In this document: in pieces, positions 19,575 to 30,700 of the stretch
How positions within the stretch are numbered: position 1 is the stretch's first letter
How the letters are laid out: every line of letters starts with the position of its first letter
DNA from: CAWJAP01 sp963834365
GTDB lineage: Bacteria > Acidobacteriota > Vicinamibacteria > Vicinamibacterales > Vicinamibacteraceae
Length of the DNA stretch: 64,000 bases
Assembly (NCBI GenBank): GCA_963834365.1
Contig: CAWIBS010000033.1
Location: 248,001-312,000 of the forward strand
Direction: 5' to 3'
Made by a program: the position numbers and the translations under genes
Notes under the pieces: generated by a model
Told to the model about the DNA's origin: nothing
The model's database searches: none
The model's input: only the letters and a program-made list of their open reading frames with translations

Positions 19575-21478
19575 ATGCCGAGATTGCGAGCCCTGGCCGC
19601 CCTTGCCGTGTGGTCGTCCCTCGTCGCCGGGACGCTCGCGTGCGGCGGACGGGGGACGGGGCCGGCGTCGGCGCCGCCGCCAACGCCCGAAGCCGCAACC
19701 AAGTTTGCCGACGCCGCCGACGTCGAGCTGCTGGCCCGCGCGAACGAGGTCAGTCGCGCGCAGTGGGTGGCGGCCAACTTCATCACCGGGCGACACCGAA
19801 GCGCTCTCGGCCGAGCGCCTATCAGGACTACATCGCCAGCTCGATGCGTCTGGCGAAGGAGGCGACGCGGTTCGATCTCGTGCAGCTCGATCGCCGACGT
19901 GGCGCGGCGTCTCAAGCTGCTCAAGCTCGCGAGCATCCCGCTGCCGGCGCCGTCGGATCCCGCCAGGCAGACCGAGCTCACGCAGATCGCCGCCGGCCTC
20001 GAGGGCGAGTACGGGCGCGGCAAGTACTGCCCCGCCGGGCAGCGACTGCCTCGACATCAACGCGCTCAGCAACATCCTCGCGAAGAGCCGCGACCCGAAC
20101 GCGCTGCTCGAGGCGTGGCGGGGATGGCACGCCATCGCGCCGCCGATGAAGGACAAATACGCGCGCTTCGTCGACGCTCGGCAACGAGGGCGCGCGCGAG
20201 CTCGGCTACAAGGACCTCGGCGCGTTGTGGCGGTCGAACTACGACATGCCGGCCGACGACTTCGCCGCCGAGCTCGATCGGCTGTGGACGCAGGTCAAGC
20301 CGCTCTACGACGCGCTGCACGCGCACGTGCGCGCGTCGCTGCTGAAGAAGTACGGCCCGCAGCGTCGTCCCCGCCCAGCGGACCCGATCCCGGCGCACCT
20401 GCTGGGCAACATGTGGGCGCAGCAGTGGGGCAACATCTACGATCTCGTCGGCGTGCCCGCGACCGGGCCCGGCTACGACCTGACGGCGCTGCTGCGGCCA
20501 AACAGGTGGACGCGAAGGAGATGGTCCGCTACGGCGAGCGGTTCTTCACCTCGCTCGGCTTCGCCGCCCTTCCGCCCAGACGTTCTGGGAACGTTCGCTG
20601 TTCACCAAGCCGCAGGACCGCGAGGTCGTCTGTCACGCCAGCGCCTGGGACGTCGACAACGATCAGGACCTGCGCATCAAGATGTGCATCCAGATCAACG
20701 GCGAGGACTTCGTCACCATCCACCACGAGCTGGGGCACAACATCTATCAGCGCGCGTACCGGACGCTGCCGTTCGTCTATCGCGACAGCGCGAACGACGG
20801 GTTCCACGAGGCCATCGGCGATGCGGTGGCGCTCTCGGTGACGCCCGACTACCTCGTGAAGGTGGGGCTGCTGGGCCAGGCGCCTGGCGCGGAGGGCGAC
20901 CTCGAGTTCCTGATGCGCATGGCGCTCGACAAGGTCGCGTTCCTGCCCTTCGGCCTGCTCGTCGATCAGTGGCGCTGGCAGGTGTTCTCGGGCGCCGTCA
21001 CGCCGGACCGCTACAACAGCGCCTGGTGGGAGCTGCGGCGCAAGTATCAGAACGTGGCGGAGCCGGTCGCGCGCAGCGAGCAGGACTTCGACCCCGGCGC
21101 GAAGTACCACGTGCCGGCCAACACGCCCGTACTCGCGGTATTTCCTCGCCCACATCCTTCAGTTCCAGTTTCACCGCGCGATGTGCCGCGAGGCCGGCTA
21201 CACCGGGCCTGCTCCACCGCTGCTCGGTGTACGGCAACAAGCAGGTGGGCGCCAGGCTGGCGAAGATGCTCGAGATGGGACAGAGCAAGCCGTGGCCCGA
21301 TGCCCTCGAGGCGCTGACCGGCGAGCGCAAGATGGACGCGACCGCGATCCTCGACTACTTCGCGCCGCTCGGCCAGTGGATTGACCAGCAGGCGCAGCCT
21401 CAGCCGACCGCGCCGGCCGCACCCTCGGCGCCGGCCGCGCCGGCGCCACCTCCCACGACGAGGCCCGCCACGCCATGA
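19575..21478 (+). CDS. M2 family peptidase (angiotensin-converting enzyme-like), exported
   Basis: A signal peptide with a lipobox-like end (LVAGTLACGG) precedes an all-helical M2 peptidase of about 630 residues. The zinc motif is HHELGHNIY, followed by the third ligand in FHEAIGDAV. PAHLLGNMWAQQW and FHRAMCREAG are further family signatures. It would release dipeptides from peptide C-termini in the periplasm. At least six frameshifts break it (near 19795, 19890, 20035, 20175, 20505, 20575 and two near 21135-21210). TAGAAT six bases before the ATG suggests leaderless transcription. The stop overlaps the next start as ATGA. Confidence 0.85.
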
Positions 21479-22515
21479 TCACGTCGTTCATCGCCGCGCT
21501 CTCGCTGCTGGCCGCGGGCACAGGCCTGGCGCAGCCGGTTTCCGGCGCCGGCACGGCCGCCGCCGCGCGCATCGGCGATCGCACCATCACGCTCGACGAC
21601 GTCGATCGCCTGGCACTCGTGCAGGATGCGGCGGCCTTCCGGGGCATGCGGCTGCGGGACGCGATCTACGAGGCGCGCAAGGCGGCCCTCGACACCCTCA
21701 TCGGCGAGCAGCTGATCGCTGACGAGGCGAAGCGCCGGGGCGTGCCGGCCGACACGCTGGTCGCGCGCGAGAGCGCCGCGACGATGGTCCCCGTCACCGA
21801 CGCGGATGTGGAAGGCTGGTTCAAGGCCAACCAGGCCCGGCTGAACGGCGCGACCTTCGACAAGGTCGCTCCCCGTATCCGCGACGGGCTCGAGCAGCAG
21901 CGCCGCGAGGAGGCCCGTACCCGGCTGGTGGATCGACTGCGGCGCGCGGCCAGTGTCAGCGTGCTGCTCGAGCCGCCGCGCGAGACCATCACGATCGGGC
22001 CAGGAGAGCCGTCCCACGGTTCGGCGAGCGCACCCGTTCAGCTCGTCGTGTACTCGGACTACCAGTGTCCCTATTGCGCGCGCGTCGAACCGGCGCTCGA
22101 GCAGATCAAGAAGACCTACGGGGAACGCGTCCGCATCGTCTTTCGCGACTATCCCCTCACGGCGATCCACCCGCGCGCCGTGGACGCGGCCAAGGCGGCG
22201 CACTGCGCGAACGAACAGGGCCGGTTCTGGGACTACCACCGTCGGCTGTTCGCCGAGCAGAACCGCATGGCAGACTCCGACCTGCTGCAGCATGCGACGG
22301 AGCTCTCACTCGACACGGCGCGGTTCACGGCGTGCACCAGCGGCGCACGCGTCGCCGCGATCGTCCGCGACAACACGGCGTCAGGCGACCGGCTGGGCGT
22401 GTCGGCCACGCCGGCGTTCTTCGTGAACGGCCGGTTCATGGCCGGGGCACAGCCCTTCGAAGCCTTTCAGCGCGTGATTGACGAAGAGCTCAGGGCACAC
22501 GCGACACCGCGTTGA
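21475..22515 (+). CDS. DsbA-family thioredoxin-fold protein with SurA-like N-terminus, exported
   Basis: An intact 346-residue protein. After a signal peptide (LLAAGTGLAQ) there is a helical segment of about 120 residues resembling the N-terminal chaperone part of SurA/PpiC proteins (IGDRTITLDDVD). A DsbA-like thioredoxin domain follows, with the active site CPYC near residue 198 and the cis-proline segment SATPAFFVNG near 303. It probably makes or reshuffles disulfides in exported proteins. Coupled to the M2 peptidase gene by a four-base overlap. Confidence 0.88.
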   Translation: MITSFIAALSLLAAGTGLAQPVSGAGTAAAARIGDRTITLDDVDRLALVQDAAAFRGMRLRDAIYEARKAALDTLIGEQLIADEAKRRGVPADTLVARESAATMVPVTDADVEGWFKANQARLNGATFDKVAPRIRDGLEQQRREEARTRLVDRLRRAASVSVLLEPPRETITIGPGEPSHGSASAPVQLVVYSDYQCPYCARVEPALEQIKKTYGERVRIVFRDYPLTAIHPRAVDAAKAAHCANEQGRFWDYHRRLFAEQNRMADSDLLQHATELSLDTARFTACTSGARVAAIVRDNTASGDRLGVSATPAFFVNGRFMAGAQPFEAFQRVIDEELRAHATPR

Positions 22516-22532
22516 TCCCAAATCACTCGTGT

Positions 22533-22637
22533 AGCCGTAGTGTCCGGCTTCAGCCGGACCCGGGGTTTGCCGTAGTGTCCGGCTTCAGCCGGACCCGGGG
22601 TCAGTCCGCCTACGGAGGCGGACACTACGACTGTCAA
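22533..22637. repeat. REP-like block (three palindromes)
   Basis: Two perfect copies of GTCCGGCTTCAGCCGGAC (22542-22559 and 22577-22594) and one of GTCCGCCTACGGAGGCGGAC (22603-22622). The block opens with CGTAGTGTCC and closes with its complement GGACACTACG, followed by ACTGTCAA. Confidence 0.92.
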
Positions 22638-22669
22638 CCCAAGTTCGGAGAGGCGCGCCGCGTCCGCGC

Positions 22670-23362
22670 TCAGCGCGCCGGACCAGTCACACGCTCCGCA
22701 ATCGTGTCGTGGTGGGACGCAATCAGCTCGTTCGTCGGTGGAACGGCCGGACCCTGCGCACGCTCTTTCTGCATGCCCTCGGCAAACGCCGCCCACGACA
22801 CGTACCGCGTGATCGTCAGCACCTGCCAGGGCGCCCCCTCGCGATGCTGCAGGACCAGGCGCGCCGCAGCCCCGACGGCCGGCTGTTCGAGCACCTTGAT
22901 CAGGTCCGCACGCCGCCCCGGGACCGGCTCGTACGTGGTCACGATGTAGACGGCACCGGGCTGGTTGTCGCCGACGAGCGCCTTGCGCGCATCCGCGACC
23001 GGCGGGCCCAGGGTGAACGTGTCGCCATGGCGGACGCTCAGACCGCGGGCCTGAAGGACCCACTGCGCGAGCGCGGGATCGTCGTCCTGGGCGGCAATCG
23101 TCTCGTCCTTGCCGAGCGCCGACACGATCAGCAGTTGCCAGTCGTCGCCGTGCGCGTGCCGCAGAATGACCGGCGGCTCGGGGTTGTTCTTGTCCGGCGG
23201 GGTCTTCAGCGTGTGCTCGATCAGGGCCCCGATCTTGCCGGGCGCGGCTTTCACGAACTGCACGTGGTAGAGCTCGGTGGCTGCCGCCGCCTGGGCTCGT
23301 GCCGGCAGGGGCAGAACGGCGACCATCCACAGCGCCACGCTGGAAACGACGAGCATCTTCAT
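22670..23362 (-). CDS. Exported protein of unknown function
   Basis: An intact 230-residue protein with a signal peptide (MKMLVVSSVALWMVAVLPL to ARAQA). Two similar halves can be seen: YHVQFVKAAPGKIGALIEH and YIVTTYEPVPGRRADLIKV start equivalent units, each followed by a segment like DDWQLLIVSAL or APWQVLTITRY. This suggests a duplicated ferredoxin-like (dimeric alpha/beta barrel) fold, such as that of NIPSNAP or antibiotic-monooxygenase-like proteins. Function not known. The gene stands alone, with a REP block on its 3' side. Confidence 0.7.
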   Translation of the reverse strand: MKMLVVSSVALWMVAVLPLPARAQAAAATELYHVQFVKAAPGKIGALIEHTLKTPPDKNNPEPPVILRHAHGDDWQLLIVSALGKDETIAAQDDDPALAQWVLQARGLSVRHGDTFTLGPPVADARKALVGDNQPGAVYIVTTYEPVPGRRADLIKVLEQPAVGAAARLVLQHREGAPWQVLTITRYVSWAAFAEGMQKERAQGPAVPPTNELIASHHDTIAERVTGPAR

Positions 23363-23522
23363 CGGTCCTCCTGAGAATCGATTTGGCCTGCATGGCCCTT
23401 GCCCACTGGTGCGGCGCAGACCTCGGCTGACGCATTGCCGCGGTGATGCACCAGAGGCGACGCTAGAATAGCTGGGCTTAAGCCTCAGCCGTACATTTAT
23501 CTGGGAGTTCCGGCGGGCGGGG

Positions 23523-23676
23523 ACCCCGAGGCCTGAAGCCTCGGGGCTGCGAAACGATGGTCTTTCGGTCTTCAGTCCTCGGTCGGCTTCGGTCTTCGGG
23601 CCCGGCGGCGGGGCTGAAGCCCCGCCCTACCGATTTTGTCGCGGCCTTACCGGTAGGCCGGACCTTCAGGTCCGGC
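23523..23676. repeat. REP-like cluster with a heptad tract
   Basis: Three perfect palindromes: one with arms CCCCGAGGC (23524-23546, centre CTGAA), one with arms GGCGGGGC (23607-23626, centre TGAA) and one with arms GCCGGACC (23657-23676, centre TTCA). Between them, 23558-23600, is a degenerate run of GGTCTTC heptamers. The cluster fills the gap between two minus-strand genes. Confidence 0.88.
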
Positions 23677-23691
23677 AGGGCATCGGAAGCT

Positions 23692-25128
23692 TCACTGTCC
23701 GTGATGCGGGTGGATGCGCCCGTTCAGCGGCGTCGCCGCGTACGGGAACACCTTGTTGTAGGCGATCTCGTTCTTGTCCACGTTGTCCCCCACCGGCACC
23801 CCCAGATTGGCGATGGCCGTCACCGCGATGTCGAGCACGTCGTCGCCGAACCGGCGGCCATTGGGCCATCCGCCGGCCACGTTGCCCTTCGTGATCGCGC
23901 TCGGCAGCACGTCGTTGCCGAACACGCTCAGGCGCGAGAAGCCCATGTCGTCGGGAGTGGTCGGGTGGCTCGCACCGCCCCCGGCAAGGCGCGCGGGAGG
24001 CGTGGACAGATCGACCTTGATCACATCCGGCACGAAGATCCCGGCGAGGTCGGTGCGGTTCATCGTCGCGATCGGACCATCGCCTTCCGCGTCGCCGAGC
24101 ACCAGCTTGTTGATGAGCACGGCCAGTTCGGGGTTGAGCGCGTATTTCGCAAAGAGCGAGGCGTCGACGGTCGGGAGCGTCCGGTTGTAGCGGTCCTTGT
24201 CGATGATGGCGACGAGCGCTTCGCAGAAGAGCGGATTGCCCTGCCGCCCGACCTGCACGAAGTCGCCGAGGTTCGCCGGGTCGGCGATCTCGCTCAGGAT
24301 TCTCACGCGGCGGCGGCTGGTCGTCGCGAAGACGCCGACCTGCTGCATCTCGCCCCCCAGCTCGTAGACCGGAATCTCGAGCACCATCGTGTGGACGTTG
24401 AAGCCGCCCTGCGCGTCCTGCGCCATGCCGGGACCGCGAAGCGTCAGCAGATCGAACACGGCCTGCACGTCGGCGTAGAAGCCGTCGTCGCGCTGGCCGG
24501 CGAAGGCGCGGTAGTCGCTGCGCAGGTCCGCGATCGACTGCATCGTGTACCGGTCCAGCGCGTCCTCGGTCGCGACGCCGTCCTTGGCGAGGTTCTCGCC
24601 ACTGTCCAGCCGGTTGTAGCGCGGCGTGGCGTTCCCCTGGTTGTTCGGCGGCACGATGCCGTCGCCCAGGACTTTCACGTCACCGCTCTTACGATCGACT
24701 TTCGTCACCGTGTAGCGCTGGACCAGGTTCTGTGCCGCGTCTCCGACGTCGTTGATGACGCCGAGGTACGACTGGAGAATCGTGCGGCGCGTCCGGTAGG
24801 TAGTGCGGAAGCGGAACTGATAGGTGATCGTCGGCTTGCCCTTGGCGACGTCGTCGCCGAGCGCCACGTGCAGCTCGTAGAGCACGTCGTCATCGAAGTT
24901 GTACTTGTTCGGACCGATGCCGGGTTCCTCGAAGGGGTAGACGGCCAGGGCCGTGGTCAGGTACTTGGCGCCGCTGCGCGACGAGAGGAACGCGTACACG
25001 TCGGTCGTGTTCGCCGCATCGTCCAGCGTGATGAGTGGGGCATCCATGTGGCTGGATGCGAGCGCGGGCGCCGGCGCCAGGAGGAGGCTGGCGACGACGG
25101 CCGTGCGGATAGTGGAGCTCACGGTCAT
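23692..25128 (-). CDS. DUF4331 family exported protein
   Basis: An intact 478-residue protein with a signal peptide ending PALASSHMDAP. The mature start SSHMDAPLITLDDAANTTD is the DUF4331 hallmark, and the ending YNKVFPYAATPLNGR is also typical. Proteins of this family are predicted to be secreted and their function is unknown; they are often encoded beside TPR proteins, as here. The ATG overlaps the TPR gene's stop codon (ATGA), so the two are co-translated. Confidence 0.9.
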   Translation of the reverse strand: MTVSSTIRTAVVASLLLAPAPALASSHMDAPLITLDDAANTTDVYAFLSSRSGAKYLTTALAVYPFEEPGIGPNKYNFDDDVLYELHVALGDDVAKGKPTITYQFRFRTTYRTRRTILQSYLGVINDVGDAAQNLVQRYTVTKVDRKSGDVKVLGDGIVPPNNQGNATPRYNRLDSGENLAKDGVATEDALDRYTMQSIADLRSDYRAFAGQRDDGFYADVQAVFDLLTLRGPGMAQDAQGGFNVHTMVLEIPVYELGGEMQQVGVFATTSRRRVRILSEIADPANLGDFVQVGRQGNPLFCEALVAIIDKDRYNRTLPTVDASLFAKYALNPELAVLINKLVLGDAEGDGPIATMNRTDLAGIFVPDVIKVDLSTPPARLAGGGASHPTTPDDMGFSRLSVFGNDVLPSAITKGNVAGGWPNGRRFGDDVLDIAVTAIANLGVPVGDNVDKNEIAYNKVFPYAATPLNGRIHPHHGQ

Positions 25129-26467
25129 GGATTCGTCCTTTCGTGCGGTCGGCCGGGACCTCGTTCCCGGGCGATGGGTGGTGCTTCCGGATCGCCGGCA
25201 AGCAGGTCGTGCTCCGAGGGCAGCAGGGTGTGCGCCAGCGATCGCGCGCGTGCGAGGAGGCGGCGGCTGCTCCGGGCGTCGCCGGCCTGCCGGGCGATGA
25301 GGCCGGCGTGCAGGAACAGCCGCGCGTCGATCGTCCCTTCGGCCAGCGCACGCGTCATGTGCGGCTGCGCCTCGGCGAGACGACCGGCGCGGGCCAGCGC
25401 CCAGGCGAGCGGCGTCGTGCGTGAAGACGTCGGCGCGGCGGTCGAGCTCCCTGGCCGCGAGCGCCACGGCCAATTCGAGAGACTCGCCACGCGTCGCGAG
25501 ATACAGCGAGAGCGTGCGCGGATCGCGCTCGGTGCCGGTCTGCGTCAACGTGCGCTCGATGTCGAGGGCTTCGCCGTCGAGGCCCGCAGCCCGCAACGCA
25601 TCGGCGAGCGCCCAGAGCGTCTCGGGTGCGGCGTGGACAGCGGCGGCCTTTCGGAACGCCGTCACGGCGTCGACCGGCCGTCGCTGGGCGAGGCGAACGC
25701 GCCCCAGCGCGACCAGGGCCGGCGCATAGTCGGCGCGTGCGGCGAGGGCCGCCTCACACTCGTCGGCGGCCTCCTGACGGCGATTCGCTTGAAGGTAATA
25801 AGCGGCGAGGCGGGTGCGTGCCCACAGGCCCGCTTCGGGATCGCGCGGGCTCGCCGCGGCGAGCGCCTTCGTCATCAGCTCGATGGCGCCGTCGAGCTGA
25901 CCCCTGAGCCAGCGCAGATGCGCCGCGCGGACGTACGACTGGTAGGTACGGCTTCAGGTCGATCATGCGCTGGTAGGCCTCGCCGGCCTCCGTCAACCGT
26001 CCCTGCTCCATCAGCGCGTCGCCGAGCAGCGCATGGTCGATCGCGGCGCCACGCGCGGCGACGAGGTTCCGGGCAATCGCTTCCGCCTCGCCGAACCTGT
26101 GCTGCTGGTGCAGGACGTGTCCTCTGAGCAGGCGCGCCTGGTGGTTGGAGGGACTGCGACGCTCGAGACAGGACGCGGCATGCAGCGCCGCGTCGTTGAA
26201 GCCTTCGTCGTGCGCGAGGCGGGCACGCGCCACGAACATGTACCCGAGTTGTTCGAGCGCCGCCTCGGCGCCGGGGCTTCCCGCGGCGCGCGTCTGAAGC
26301 GTCGCAATCTCCTTGGAAAGCGGGCCGTCGGCGACAGCCGCGGTCGCGACCTGGCACGAATCGTCCGCGGCGGACGCGGCCGGCGGCTCGATCGCGCCGG
26401 GGACGCCCCGGCAGGCTGAGCCGGCGCCAGTGGCGATCAGAAACACGAATGTCCAAACAGTGCGCAT
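25125..26467 (-). CDS. TPR-repeat lipoprotein, partner of DUF4331
   Basis: The signal sequence ends in a lipobox (ATGAGSACRG). Then come repeated 34-residue TPR helices (ALEQLGYMFVARARL, ARLLRGHVLHQQHRFGEAE, PALVALGRVRLAQRRPVDA). Frameshifts near 25945 and 25415 break an otherwise continuous protein of about 445 residues. TPR domains hold protein partners, and the fixed pairing with DUF4331 suggests that the two proteins work together at the cell surface. This is inference from context. Confidence 0.8.
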
Positions 26468-26649
26468 GAACCACCTGCCATCACTGAGCAAGGGCGTGAA
26501 CTGTGTAGTGCTACGAATACTTGCCGCGCGTGGATGTGCGCGGCCAGGCCGTGGCCTCGCGGTCGGCTGCAGTATCCTCACTGCCGCGCAGTCCACCACC
26601 GGCGCGTTGCCGACGCGTTGACGTGGCCGGAAAGCCACGCGTGTTCGGC

Positions 26650-26708
26650 CGTAGTGTCCGGCTTCAGCCGGACCCGGCCGCCCGAAGGCGGCCACTACGG
26701 CTGTCAAC
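26650..26708. repeat. REP-like block (two palindromes)
   Basis: CGTAGTGTCC opens the block. A perfect GTCCGGCTTCAGCCGGAC (26655-26672) and a second palindrome with arms GGCCGCC follow, and the block ends CACTACGGCTGTCAAC. The opening and closing sequences match those of the block at 22533-22637. Confidence 0.9.
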
Positions 26709-26750
26709 ACCGTGAGCTCCGGGCTCGATTGGAACAGCTGGGAGGATGTC

Positions 26751-27587
26751 GTGAAGCTCTGTTTCTCGTGGCTCACCGCAGCCGTTGCCGCGTCGGGGGT
26801 GTGGATCTCCGCGTCTCCGGCAGCCCTGACACCGGATCTCGCCGCGCCGCCGCAGGTCCAGGGCTCGCCGTCACCGTCGCCGCCCCTTCGCGTCTACATT
26901 CACGCGGGGCTCAAGACCCACGCCGAGGGGCAGCACGACTATCCCCAGTTCCTGGCCGACTGGAGCAAGCTGCTGACCAACCGCGGCGCAATCGTGGACG
27001 GCGGCCTGCACTTCCCGTCGGCGCGTGAGCTCGCGGGCGTGGACGTGCTGATCATCTACAAGGGCGACGCGGGATATCTCAGCATCGAGGATCGGGCGAC
27101 GCTCGACGCCTATCTCAGGCGCGGCGGTGGCCTGGTGAGCTTCCACGACGCGCTGTGCGGGCCGGACCCCGACTACTTCTCGACGATCGTCGGTGGCGCC
27201 AAGAAGCACGGCGAGGTGAACTACACACTCGAGGCCGACGTCGCCTACACGTTCGCGACGCCGTCGCATCCGATCGTCCAGGGGATGTCGGCATTCACGA
27301 TCAAGGACGAAGCGTTCTTCCTGCTCACGTGGTCCAAGGCGCCCGAGGTCACGGTGCTGGCCACCGCACCCATGGCCGCGACGAAGAGTGCCGGCACGCA
27401 CAAGGGCGAGGTGGTCCCCCAGATCTGGACCTACGAGCGAACGCTCGTCCCCGGGCCCGGCAGCGAGCCGTACCGCGCGTTCGTGTGGATGCAGGGACAC
27501 AACTACGCGAACTTCGCGCACCCGGAGATTCAGCCGATGTTGCTCCGCGGCATCGCGTGGGCGGGGAAACATCCGTCGATGCGCTGA
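26751..27587 (+). CDS. ThuA-domain protein, exported
   Basis: The GTG at 26751 is preferred because GGGAGGA lies just upstream and it gives a signal peptide (KLCFSWLTAAVAASGVW). The domain shows VYIHAGLKTHAEGQHDY, VDVLIIYKGDAG, a flat loop GGGLVSFHDA, and HPIVQGMSAFTIKDEAF. ThuA-like proteins have a class I glutamine-amidotransferase-like fold and are linked to trehalose or other glycoside use, but the enzyme activity is not settled. Intact. Confidence 0.85.
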   Translation: MKLCFSWLTAAVAASGVWISASPAALTPDLAAPPQVQGSPSPSPPLRVYIHAGLKTHAEGQHDYPQFLADWSKLLTNRGAIVDGGLHFPSARELAGVDVLIIYKGDAGYLSIEDRATLDAYLRRGGGLVSFHDALCGPDPDYFSTIVGGAKKHGEVNYTLEADVAYTFATPSHPIVQGMSAFTIKDEAFFLLTWSKAPEVTVLATAPMAATKSAGTHKGEVVPQIWTYERTLVPGPGSEPYRAFVWMQGHNYANFAHPEIQPMLLRGIAWAGKHPSMR

Positions 27588-27645
27588 TGACCGAGCGCCC
27601 GCGACCGTCACGATCGTCGCGATAGGCCCATGGTTCACGGTGCCG

Positions 27646-27745
27646 GTTGACGTCAGTGTCCGGCTTCAGCCGGACCCCGGACGTGACGGCGGCTTCAGCC
27701 GGACACGGGCCGATTGACGTAGTGTCCGGCTTCAGCCGGACCCCG
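27646..27745. repeat. REP-like block (three palindromes)
   Basis: Perfect or near-perfect GTCCGGCTTCAGCCGGAC copies at 27657-27675 and 27723-27740, and a shortened GGCTTCAGCC at 27690-27699. Each is preceded by a GTTGACGTCAGT- or GTTGACGTAGT-like leader. It lies between the convergent ThuA-like and addA genes. Confidence 0.9.
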
Positions 27746-27793
27746 GGCTGCGGCGGGCTGACCTCAGTTGTTCGAGATGGGGGACAGGGCGCT

Positions 27794-30700
27794 TCAGAGC
27801 TGCAGCAGCACGCCAGACGCCGGACGACCGGTCGCCTGGCGGATCGATTCCGCGTAGAGCTGCACCTGCCGCAGATAGGCGTCGAGCGATTCGGCCGGGT
27901 CGAGGTCGGTCTTGAAGTCCACGACCACCCATCCCCCGGGTTCGTCGAACGCGAGATCCACGACCCCCTCGACCAGCGTGCCATCGTCCACGGCGAGCGA
28001 CACCGGAACCTCGCGACGCACGCCGCCCCGTGCCGCCGCCGCGCGGACGCGATCGAACATCGTGTGCGACAACACGGCGGCGACGCGGGCGGCGGCTTCG
28101 TCCTGTTCGGCCTCGGTCGCCGCGAGCAGGCGGGCCTGTTGGGCGACGACGGCGCGGATCGCGGCCGCACCAGCGTCGAGCGGGACGATGGCGAGCGCGG
28201 CATGGACCAGCGCGCCGAATCGGGCGCCCCTGGCAGCCCCGGGGACGCGCTCGACGGCGGCGACCGTGACGGGAATCGCGGCTGCCGGTTCCTCCCCCGG
28301 CTGCGCGGCGCGGGCACGCACCGTGAGCACGCGCCGTGAGGGCTTCTGCCCGCGCTCGATCGCGCCCTCGCGGCTGCTCTGCCACGTGTAGAACCGCTCG
28401 AGCCCGGCTTCGACGCGGCCCCGCGGCGCGTCCTTCGCAATGAGCTCCTCGCGCCTCAGGCCGTAGGTGGGCTGACGATCGAGATCGAGCGACGCCGGAT
28501 CCCACCAGGTGACGTCGAACGCCGAACCATCCTCGCTCGTGAACCTGTGCACGCCAGGACGCACGTTCGAGATCGGGAGCGGGCCCTCGCGATCGCGCAC
28601 GCTGTCGGAGCCGAAGTGTGGATGCCAGGCTTCGTGCCGGGCCTCGCGGCGCCGATCCCACGCCGGAAAGATCGCGTCGTTCAGCGGGCTCGTCCAGCTC
28701 GAGACGAGCGGCCCGTCGCCGGCCGCCGGCACGACCAGCAGGTCGCGCGCGCGTGTGGCGGCGACATACGCGACCCGCACGCCCTCGGCGGCGTCGCGCT
28801 GCACCTCCTCGGCCTCGTGGTCGAGCAGGTCGATGGGGGCCCATCCCGCGAGGCTGATCGCGCACGTCCCCGCCGCGCGCGTCCACCCAGCGGCTCGCCG
28901 TGGATCGCGACAGGTCGGCGCCGATGTCCGCGAGCACCACGATCGGGAACTCGAGGCCTTTCGCCTTGTGCGCCGTCATCAGGCGCACGCCATCGCTGCC
29001 CTCCTCGAGGATCGGAGCCTCGGCGGCGCGCGTGGAGTCGGCTTCCTCCTGCAGTTCGTCCACGAACCCGCGGAACGACAGCCCGCCCGACGCTTCGTAC
29101 TGCCGGGCGAGCTCGGACGACGTACTGCACATTGGCCAGCGCCTGCTCGCCGGAGGGCCGGAGCGCGAAGATCGCATGCGCACGCGACGCGCCGAGCAGC
29201 CGCGCAATGGTCTCTTCGACCGGACGATGATTGCGGCGGAGGCTGAGGTCGCGGAGCAGATCGAGGCGCCTCGACGATCGGTGCCAGGGCGCTCCGGCAG
29301 CGTCGCCGGCGGGCGCCGAAACGGATGCACGCGCCCTGCGAGGCTCCGGTACTCGAGCAGCGCTTCGTCGCCGACCGCGAAGAGCGCTCCTCGCAGCGTC
29401 CCGAACACCGACAGCTCATCGTCCGGCCACTCGAGGGCGGCGAGCGCCGTGCGCATCGTCTCGACCTCCTCGCGCTCGTGGAACGACTTGCCGCCGACGA
29501 GCAGATGAGGGATGCCGCGCGCTTCGAGCGCCTGCACGTACGGGCCGCGTGACGTCCTCCTTCCGGTTGCCGGATCGGCCGTAGACCCACGTGTCGAAGC
29601 GCCGGAACAGCAGGCAGACGTGTCGGGGATCGATGGGGAGCCGCGCCCCGGGCCGCTCGCGATCGGTGACCGTCCAGCCGCTCGTCCTGACCAGCCATTC
29701 GACGAACGCCCCGACGGCGTCGGGCAGCGACTTCGCAATCGCCGTCTTGGTGACCTGCCCGCGAAAGCCGAGCGGACGCGGCACGGCGAGCGCGACCACG
29801 CCCGGCTGTGACGGCGGATCGTCGCGAACCGGCTGGAGCGCGACGTAGCTGGCCTGGACGGCGGCGCGGTCGCCCTGTCATGAGCGGCGCAAACGCGGCG
29901 TTGACGACGCGCTGAATCGCCGGCGGCGAGCGGAAGCTCGTCGAGAGCGTCAGGCACTCCGCGCCGTGACCGCGCAGCTGCTGCCGGACCTCTTCGTAGA
30001 TGCCGACGTCGGCGCGCCTGAACCGGTAGATCGACTGCTTCGGGATCGCCGACCAGGAACAGCTTGCCGGGAACGGCGTCTCGCCGCGCGCCAGTCGCGG
30101 CACGCAGGATCGTCGGCCGAGAGCAGCAGCAGGATCTCGGCCTGCAGCGGATCGGTGTCCTGGAACTCGTCGACGAAGAGGTGGGTGAAGCGCTGCTGGA
30201 ACGCGCGCCGGACCTCGTCGCCGCCGCGCACGAGATCGCGCGCGAGCACCAGCAGGTCGAGGAAGTCGAGCGCGCCGCGCACGCGCCTTGGCGGCCTGAT
30301 AGCGTGTCGACGACCTCGGCTCAACTCCTCGCGCAGGCAGGCGGCGAGATCGGCGTCGGCGTCGCGCTTGAAATCCGCGAGCGAGATCTTCAGGCGATCG
30401 AGGGCGGCGACGACATCGGTGCGCGGCACGCCCCTTGCGGTAGGGCGAGGTCTTCCGCCCTGTCCTCGTGTCGCGCAGCCCCCAGACCAGATCGACCAGC
30501 CGGGCTTCGAGGCGATCGTAGATCGCGCGGACCGCACGCGGTCGGCGAGCATCGCCTCCCGGTAGGCGCGTCGCGCCGCACCGTGTCGAGTCGAAGAGCG
30601 GATCGCGCCGGTCGGCCGGCGCATCGCTGAGCGCGTCGAACGACCCGAGCTCGCGCAGCAGCGCCTCGACACGGGCGCGCTGATCGAACCCTGCCCGCCG

